Below are positions 12,592-17,231 of a stretch of DNA of 17,231 bases, piece by piece. Source of the DNA: SIG588 sp045533175 (GTDB lineage: Bacteria; Bacillota; Clostridia; Oscillospirales; Acutalibacteraceae); contig JAZSHJ010000061.1 of NCBI GenBank assembly GCA_045533175.1, positions 1 to 17,231 on the forward strand. The letters run 5' to 3'. A program made the translations under genes and the position numbers. The notes under the pieces were generated by a model. The model worked only from the letters and a program-made list of their open reading frames with translations. It ran no database searches and was not told the DNA's origin. The number at the start of each line of letters is the position of its first letter. The first letter of the stretch is position 1.

Positions 12592-13455
12592 TCACTCCTT
12601 TGCCGTTTGGTCAAAATCCACCATCACCATCACGTCGATCACCTGAAACACATCCGCAAACGGCCGCACCGTGCCCGAAAGGGATAACCCGTCGGATGCG
12701 GCGTATACCGTTGTGAGTTCCCCCACCAACAACCCTTCGGGGCAAGAAGCACTTCCGAACGTTACCACAACATCCCCCCTCCTTACCTTTGCGGTGCGTT
12801 CCAGCCGTGCGATGCGCAACAGCCCCTCGCTTGAAAAGGCGGCGGTAGGGGCGGTGATGCCGTGATCCCGCGTGCGACTGACGTATACGCTGATGGGGGA
12901 TTGCGGATCCAGCACGGTGCGCACTTTGGCCGAAGTGGGGAACACCTCGTACACCGTGCCCACCAACCCGTCGGCGGTGATAACAGGGTTTCCTTTTGTT
13001 ACGCCCCCCGCACTTCCGCAATTGACGGTAAAGTTACCGAATCCGTCCGCAGGATCTCGCGCGATCACTCTTGCCTGTGCAAAGCGATAGTCGGGGTGAT
13101 GGGCTTTCAATTCCAAAAACTCGTGGTACCACTCGTTTTGGCGACGCAGAGAATCGAGTTCCACCTGTCCCGCCCGCAACGCGGCAATTTCTTCTCTCAA
13201 CGCCTCGTTTTCACGGCGCAACGCCCCGCCGCCGAACAGCGACGTGACCGCTTCGCCCACCTCTTTGGCCGTGCCGCCGACGGCCGTTTGCAACGGGGTG
13301 AACGCAACACTCAACACCTTTTGAGGAAATAAAGAAACGCCGCCCGCAAAGGCGGCGTACAGCACCGGGGCGAGCAGTAGTCCCGCTGCTGTCGCCAATG
13401 CGTAAAACCCGCGACTTTTAAAGAACTCTTTCACCAACAATATACCCCCATACAT
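12592..13455 (-). CDS. mreC: Rod shape-determining protein MreC
   Basis: Bitopic extracytoplasmic scaffold that activates PBP2/RodA and connects to MreB through MreD. The 287 residues comprise a short cytoplasmic start, a membrane segment at about 18-38 (ALATAAGLLLAPVLYAAFAG), a coiled coil at about 75-115 (ENEALREEIAALRAGQVELDSLRRQ), and the two beta-barrel subdomains with family-typical VIARDP, GxVTKGNPVITADGLVGTV and SPISVYVSRTRDHGI. The ATG overlaps the mreB stop by one base (TAATG). A GTG seven codons in (13434, VKEFFKSRGF), with a G-rich stretch about ten bases upstream, is an alternative start that would remove MYGGILL. Confidence 0.94.
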   Translation of the reverse strand: MYGGILLVKEFFKSRGFYALATAAGLLLAPVLYAAFAGGVSLFPQKVLSVAFTPLQTAVGGTAKEVGEAVTSLFGGGALRRENEALREEIAALRAGQVELDSLRRQNEWYHEFLELKAHHPDYRFAQARVIARDPADGFGNFTVNCGSAGGVTKGNPVITADGLVGTVYEVFPTSAKVRTVLDPQSPISVYVSRTRDHGITAPTAAFSSEGLLRIARLERTAKVRRGDVVVTFGSASCPEGLLVGELTTVYAASDGLSLSGTVRPFADVFQVIDVMVMVDFDQTAKE

Positions 13456-14459
13456 TAATCGCCGCGTTGTGAAAACAAGGCGGCCTTTCCTTCATCCAAG
13501 CACTTACCGATACCCATGACCACGCAATCCAACGGGTTTTCCGCCACCCGCACGGGGATGCCCGTTTCATGTTGAATCAGCGTGTCAAGTTCTCGCAAAA
13601 GTGCGCCGCCGCCCGTCAGCACGATACCGTTGTCAATGATGTCCGCCGCCAATTCGGGCGGAGTGCTGTCCAGCGTGTGGCGAATGGCATCCACAATTTC
13701 CCCCACGGGATCGGCCAGCGCTTCTTGCACCTCGCCCGCCGTAACGGTGATACCTTTGGGCAGACCGTCGGGCAGGTTACGGCCCTTCACTTCCATCGTT
13801 TCCTCGCCGTCATGCGGGGCGGCCGATCCGATGTGGATCTTAATGTTTTCGGCGGTGCGTTCTCCGATAAGCAGGTTGTATTTCTTTTTGATATAGGCGA
13901 TGATCGCTTCGTCAAAATCGTCGCCCGCGGTGCGCACGGCGCATTTGTTCACGATATCTCCCAGCGAAATCACCGCCACTTCCGACGTGCCGCCGCCGAT
14001 ATCCACCACCATGCATCCCGTGGGTTCTTCCACCGCAAGCCCCGCACCGATGGCGGCCGCCATCGGGTCATCGATCAACATCACCGTTTTGGCACCGGCT
14101 TCCCGCGCGGCTTCGTCCACCGCCCGCCGTTCCACTTCGGTCACACCAGAGGGGATACACACAAGCAGACGCGGGCGAAATAACAGCGCGTTTTTCACCA
14201 CCCGTTTAATAAAATAGCGCAACATATCCGCCGTCACGTCAAAATCCGCGATCACACCGTCTTTCAACGGTCGCACCGCACGGATCGAACCGGGCGTACG
14301 CCCGATCATGCGTTTGGCGGCCGCCCCCACCGCGCGAACTCCGCCGGTGCGTTCGTCTATCGCCACCACCGACGGTTCGCGGTTTACAATCCCCTTGCCG
14401 CGCACGTACACAAGGGTGTTGGCGGTACCCAGATCAATGCCGATATCCCGTATAAACAT
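13455..14459 (-). CDS. mreB: Rod shape-determining actin homologue MreB
   Basis: Bacterial actin that forms membrane-bound filaments orienting peptidoglycan synthesis in rod-shaped cells. The 334 residues compare with 337-347 in B. subtilis and E. coli. Phosphate-1 motif DIGIDLGTANT is at 5-15, phosphate-2 motif VDIGGGTSEVAVISLG is in the middle, and the adenosine motif GIVLTGGGALLREL is near the end. RPLKDGVIADFDVTADMLRYF and RPRLLVCIPSGVTEVERRAV are characteristic. An AAGGAGAG site precedes the ATG. First gene of the mreB-mreC-mreD-PBP2 operon, directly after a terminator and a -10-like box. Its presence implies rod or ovoid cells. Confidence 0.97.
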   Translation of the reverse strand: MFIRDIGIDLGTANTLVYVRGKGIVNREPSVVAIDERTGGVRAVGAAAKRMIGRTPGSIRAVRPLKDGVIADFDVTADMLRYFIKRVVKNALLFRPRLLVCIPSGVTEVERRAVDEAAREAGAKTVMLIDDPMAAAIGAGLAVEEPTGCMVVDIGGGTSEVAVISLGDIVNKCAVRTAGDDFDEAIIAYIKKKYNLLIGERTAENIKIHIGSAAPHDGEETMEVKGRNLPDGLPKGITVTAGEVQEALADPVGEIVDAIRHTLDSTPPELAADIIDNGIVLTGGGALLRELDTLIQHETGIPVRVAENPLDCVVMGIGKCLDEGKAALFSQRGD

Positions 14460-14483
14460 AATCGAATCTCTCCTTGCCGCTTT

Positions 14484-14489
14484 ATTATA
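14484..14489 (-). promoter_or_regulatory. Candidate -10 box for the mre operon
   Basis: A perfect TATAAT on the minus strand lies 24 bases before the mreB ATG and just after the maf terminator. A -35 box at the right distance would fall in the terminator stem and does not resemble TTGACA, so the promoter would depend on its -10 or an activator, or the mre operon may also receive read-through from maf. Confidence 0.45.
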
Positions 14490-14492
14490 TGC

Positions 14493-14525
14493 ATAACAAA
14501 AGGGGTTTTTCGATCGAAAAACCCC
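14493..14525 (-). terminator. Intrinsic terminator after maf
   Basis: A perfect 24-base palindrome (14502-14525, ggggtttttcg paired with cgaaaaacccc) forms a hairpin with an effective GATC loop. It is followed on the minus strand by TTTTGTTAT. It lies 15 nt after the maf stop and separates maf from mreB. Because the stem is palindromic and U-rich on one arm it is efficient mainly in the minus direction. Confidence 0.8.
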
Positions 14526-14540
14526 GCTTGCGTAAATTTT

Positions 14541-15101
14541 TTAAAATTGTTGTAAAAAGCGTTTGAGTTTGGCACCCGACAACCCCATGACGGTGTAAAA
14601 ATCACCGTTCAGTTTTTCGATGCACACCATGCCGCGCCCTTGAATTCCGTACGCCCCTGCTTTGTCAAGCGGCTCGCCGGTGGCGATATAATCCGCGATC
14701 TCCCGTTCACTCAGCGGAAAAAAGGTGACCTCCGCCGTATCTGCAAATCCGTCGCAACGGGTGGGAGAACACACCCATACCGCCGTGACTACCTGATGCG
14801 TGCGCCCCGACAGACGGTGAAGCATGGCGGCGGCATCCGCGGCATCCGCCGGTTTTCCAAGCGGCTCACCGTCCAGCCACACGGTGGTGTCTGCCCCGAT
14901 CACCGTGCGGTCGGGATGCCGTGCCGCCACCGCTTCGGCTTTGGCACGAGCCACCGCCGTCACCGCCTCTTGCGGGGTGAGCGACAAATCGGCTTCGGGT
15001 TCCGCCCCATCGGGCGCAGGCAAGATCTCCACGGGAATGTCCGCAAGTTCACAGATCTCCCGCCGACGCGGCGAAGCGGATGCTAAAATATACGGTTTCA
15101 T
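14541..15101 (-). CDS. maf: Maf-family nucleoside triphosphate pyrophosphatase
   Basis: Cytoplasmic house-cleaning enzyme hydrolysing non-canonical or excess pyrimidine NTPs (dTTP/UTP and modified forms) to the monophosphates; B. subtilis Maf is also linked to septum formation. The 186 residues carry LASASPRRREI at the N-terminus, the catalytic GADTTVW, LGKP, SGRTHQVVTAVWV, and DKAGAYGIQGRG, the pattern of the dTTP/UTP type. GAGGAAGTGATGGT precedes the ATG. Its position before mreB matches many Firmicutes. It has its own promoter and terminator, so it appears monocistronic. Confidence 0.96.
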   Translation of the reverse strand: MKPYILASASPRRREICELADIPVEILPAPDGAEPEADLSLTPQEAVTAVARAKAEAVAARHPDRTVIGADTTVWLDGEPLGKPADAADAAAMLHRLSGRTHQVVTAVWVCSPTRCDGFADTAEVTFFPLSEREIADYIATGEPLDKAGAYGIQGRGMVCIEKLNGDFYTVMGLSGAKLKRFLQQF

Positions 15102-15122
15102 ACCATCACTTCCTCGCCTTTT

Positions 15123-15150
15123 AGCATAGGTCTTTTTTGACGTTTGTCAA
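15123..15150 (-). promoter_or_regulatory. maf promoter
   Basis: On the minus strand a consensus TTGACA (15150-15145) is followed after 16 bases by TATGCT (15128-15123). The -10 lies about 21 bases upstream of the maf ATG, so the untranslated leader is very short (roughly 15 nt). Confidence 0.65.
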
Positions 15151-15170
15151 CCGACAATTCCGCACAACAT

Positions 15171-15206
15171 AAAAAACAACCCGCAAGGCATCTTGCGGGT
15201 TGTTTT
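15171..15206 (-). terminator. Intrinsic terminator after the U32/DUF4321 operon
   Basis: A perfect 15-bp stem (15173-15187 with 15192-15206) with a 4-nt loop and a run of six T on the minus strand. It begins five bases after the stop of the small membrane protein gene, closing that operon before the maf promoter. Confidence 0.9.
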
Positions 15207-15211
15207 GCGTT

Positions 15212-15472
15212 TCAGAAGAATTTGCGTTTGACATACAGCGCAAGCGCGATACACAAAATTTGCAACGCATTCACCTGCATGGAAAAGCTGAAGGAGAAAT
15301 TGATGACCGAAAGGTCAAGCCCTACGCTTTCCAAGCCGATCGATTCGCCCCACGTCAGCCATTTCAGCCATTCCACGTTGGAGGTCAGTTTCGCGACCAG
15401 CGCCGAAACCACCAGCGCGGTAAGCAACAAAAAGATCAGCACCAATACACCTATCGTACCTTTGGTTTTCAT
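15212..15472 (-). CDS. Small membrane protein, DUF4321-like
   Basis: An 86-residue protein with two membrane segments: VLVLIFLLLTALVVSALVA near the N-terminus and NALQILCIALALYV near the C-terminus, ending in a basic KRKFF tail. Between them GLDLSVINFSFSFSMQVNALQ resembles the LDLxVIxFTFGFxLxxN pattern I associate with DUF4321, a short Firmicutes family of unknown function often found near maf. No function is known; an envelope role is only suggested by location. A GAGGG site precedes the ATG. It lies 15 nt after the U32 gene and ends at a strong terminator, so the two genes form an operon. Confidence 0.85.
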   Translation of the reverse strand: MKTKGTIGVLVLIFLLLTALVVSALVAKLTSNVEWLKWLTWGESIGLESVGLDLSVINFSFSFSMQVNALQILCIALALYVKRKFF

Positions 15473-15487
15473 ATGTTTCCCTCTTTC

Positions 15488-17231
15488 TTATTCCACCCCG
15501 CGGCGATAAAGTCCGCGGGTAATCTCGCCCGACGGTGCCGCCCCGCGGCGGTATCCGTCCACTATACGCTCCACTTCTTGCGGCGTTTCCACCGTGAAGT
15601 GTAACAAATAAAAATCCATCGGCGGCACGTCGTCCAACCGATCCGCCCAGTAAAGCGGCACCGAATTAAGCAGTTCCGTGCATCCGCCGGCACAGGCGGT
15701 GGGGAAGGTTACTCCCCGCCGATCGGTCACCCCGTCGGTCGGCACACACGCGGCGCAGGACGCACCGTCGCATTGCCGCGGGCAGTTGCGGGTAAGCATC
15801 AGCGGTTGCCGCCCATACAACAGCAATCCCACGGGGAGAGGACATGCGGTTGCAAACCCCATCTGCCCGAAGGTGAGTTCCATTGAAAGCGTTGCGGCCG
15901 AAAGCCCTTCAGCCGCATACGCCGCCGCCGCTTCACGGTTCGCAATGTTCAGCCCAAACCCGCCGACGGGACAAAGCCCCGCCTCCACGGCAAGCGGGAT
16001 CGCGCCCACGTTGCCGCACAGCGCATAGGTCGCACCCGCCCGCGCCGCTTCGCACAGGTTGGCGCGCACCGCCTCTTCCGTGCCGAACATTCCGCGCGGG
16101 ATCTCCACTCCCCACGGTGTATCGGTGGACGCGGCAAGCGGCAAGAACCACCCGTCCACCCACTCCCGCACACGGGCGGTGAGTTGTTCGGGCGAAGAAA
16201 GGCGCACCAACAGGCGCGGTCTTTCGGGAGCCCACAGCGGCGAATTCACCCGCGCCACTTCGGGAGGTCTGTTATCCGAAACCACCATTTTGCGCGGTTT
16301 TCTGCGTTCTTGCTCCAATCGTTCCAGCGCTTCGCGGCGCAAAGCGTTCAAAGCGGACACCGCAAACGCTCCGTCGCCGGTCACGGTCACATCCCGCACA
16401 CAAAACGGCGTGCCGCCGCTTTTTTGCAACTGCGTTTTCACCCGTTCGGGCGGCAGAGGCGGGCGATCGTTCGCCGCCACGTCACCGCACACCGTCACGG
16501 CATGCACCCCGTCGCTTACCTGCAGCGTCATGGGCGCGCCTGCCGCGGCATCCAACCGTGCGGTCACATTCACCCGCGGGTTTTCGCGGTCATACAACCG
16601 CTGAAGATCGCGCAAAACGCCTTCGGCGGCGGTCACATCTTCGTGTCGTCTGTGCCCAAACATACCCCCGCCACGCTTCGCGGTGTAGTAGCCGTCGGTG
16701 AACCCGTTGCGGGAAAACACCGCCTGCAGTTTTTGCAGCGCTTCTTCGTCGGGCGGTTGACCGTCCCGCAAAGCGGCGTAAAACGACGTTGCCGCCGCCA
16801 CGTATTCAGGACGCTTCATACGCCCTTCAATTTTGAGCGAACATACACCCGCCGCCACCAGTTCTTCAAAGTGTGCCGCGAGTGACAGATCGCGCAGGCT
16901 AAGCGCATAGGTGTCTTTGGCGGGCGTGTTTCGCCCGTCCGAATGCCGAAACGGCAAGCGGCAAGGCTGGGCACACCGCCCGCGGTTACCGCTTCGCCCG
17001 CCCAACATGGCCGAAAGATAGCATTGCCCCGACACCGCCATACACAGCGCGCCGTGTACGAACACTTCCAGTTCGCATCCTTCGACGGCACACGCGGCAA
17101 TTTCGGCGGCGCTCATTTCCCGCGCCAACACCACGCGGGTGAACCCCGCCCGTTTCAGCGCCCGCACACCCGCCCGGGTGTGGCAGGACAACTGGGTGGA
17201 GGCGTGAAGCGGCATCTGCGGCAACAAGGCG
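15488..17231 (-). CDS. U32-family peptidase/RNA-hydroxylation-type protein (5' end cut by window edge)
   Basis: The frame is open from the right edge to TAA at 15490-15488, about 580 visible residues; the usual N-terminal LLAPAG-type start lies beyond the window. EVFVHGALCMAVSGQCYLS is the U32 family signature, followed by GGRSGNRGRCAQPCRLPF with conserved cysteines. The middle matches the extension seen in long clostridial members (DUF3656-like, NGFTDGYYTAKRGGGMFG). The C-terminus has a further cysteine cluster (NCPRQCDGASCAAC, then ELLNSVPLYWADRL). U32 proteins were named as collagenases, but characterised bacterial members (RlhA, TrhP) act in rRNA or tRNA hydroxylation and contain iron-sulfur clusters. 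Which applies here cannot be decided. Confidence 0.92.
   Translation of the reverse strand, partial: ALLPQMPLHASTQLSCHTRAGVRALKRAGFTRVVLAREMSAAEIAACAVEGCELEVFVHGALCMAVSGQCYLSAMLGGRSGNRGRCAQPCRLPFRHSDGRNTPAKDTYALSLRDLSLAAHFEELVAAGVCSLKIEGRMKRPEYVAAATSFYAALRDGQPPDEEALQKLQAVFSRNGFTDGYYTAKRGGGMFGHRRHEDVTAAEGVLRDLQRLYDRENPRVNVTARLDAAAGAPMTLQVSDGVHAVTVCGDVAANDRPPLPPERVKTQLQKSGGTPFCVRDVTVTGDGAFAVSALNALRREALERLEQERRKPRKMVVSDNRPPEVARVNSPLWAPERPRLLVRLSSPEQLTARVREWVDGWFLPLAASTDTPWGVEIPRGMFGTEEAVRANLCEAARAGATYALCGNVGAIPLAVEAGLCPVGGFGLNIANREAAAAYAAEGLSAATLSMELTFGQMGFATACPLPVGLLLYGRQPLMLTRNCPRQCDGASCAACVPTDGVTDRRGVTFPTACAGGCTELLNSVPLYWADRLDDVPPMDFYLLHFTVETPQEVERIVDGYRRGAAPSGEITRGLYRRGVE

Overview
The window is a compact, GC-rich bacterial chromosome segment in which every gene I can support lies on the minus strand; gene order below therefore runs from high to low coordinates. 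The gene content (S10 ribosomal operon, maf-mreBCD-PBP2-minD-mgsA cluster, hisS-aspS pair, a DUF4321-like membrane protein next to a U32 peptidase) points to a Gram-positive anaerobe of class Clostridia. Oscillospirales/Ruminococcaceae-like is my best guess, but that is inference from synteny and protein similarity. I see no phage genes, insertion sequences, CRISPR arrays, tRNA or rRNA genes.

Layout. (a) 17231-15171: a U32-family protein cut by the right edge, a small DUF4321-like membrane protein, then a perfect intrinsic terminator. (b) 15150-14493: maf with its own promoter (TTGACA box) and a 24-base palindromic terminator. (c) 14489-10042: the cell-elongation operon mreB-mreC-mreD-PBP2, with junctions that overlap or nearly touch. 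(d) 9995-3446: a second operon starting at an extended -10 promoter: minD, mgsA-like, hisS, aspS, icd and an AraC-type regulator, ended by two abutting inverted repeats. (e) 3288-1: an A/T-tract-supported promoter, a leader of about 355 nt, then rpsJ-rplC-rplD-rplW-rplB, with rplB running off the left edge.

Two places deserve attention. First, at the minD position, where related genomes usually carry minC-minD-minE (often with rodA), only minD is present. It appears to lack the C-terminal membrane-targeting helix. It is followed directly by a methylglyoxal-synthase homologue that has lost the positions equivalent to E. coli Asp71, His98 and Asp101 while keeping the phosphate-binding residues. 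Together these look like a soluble MinD-type ATPase paired with a pseudo-enzyme that may sense a phosphorylated ligand. Second, the S10 operon leader holds a strong intrinsic terminator 84 nt upstream of rpsJ, a large composite stem-loop, and a 9-nt long-range complementarity. This suggests transcription attenuation, possibly by L4 as in E. coli but with a different leader.

The remaining genes look intact and ordinary: ribosomal proteins, aminoacyl-tRNA synthetases, NADP-isocitrate dehydrogenase and the elongasome.
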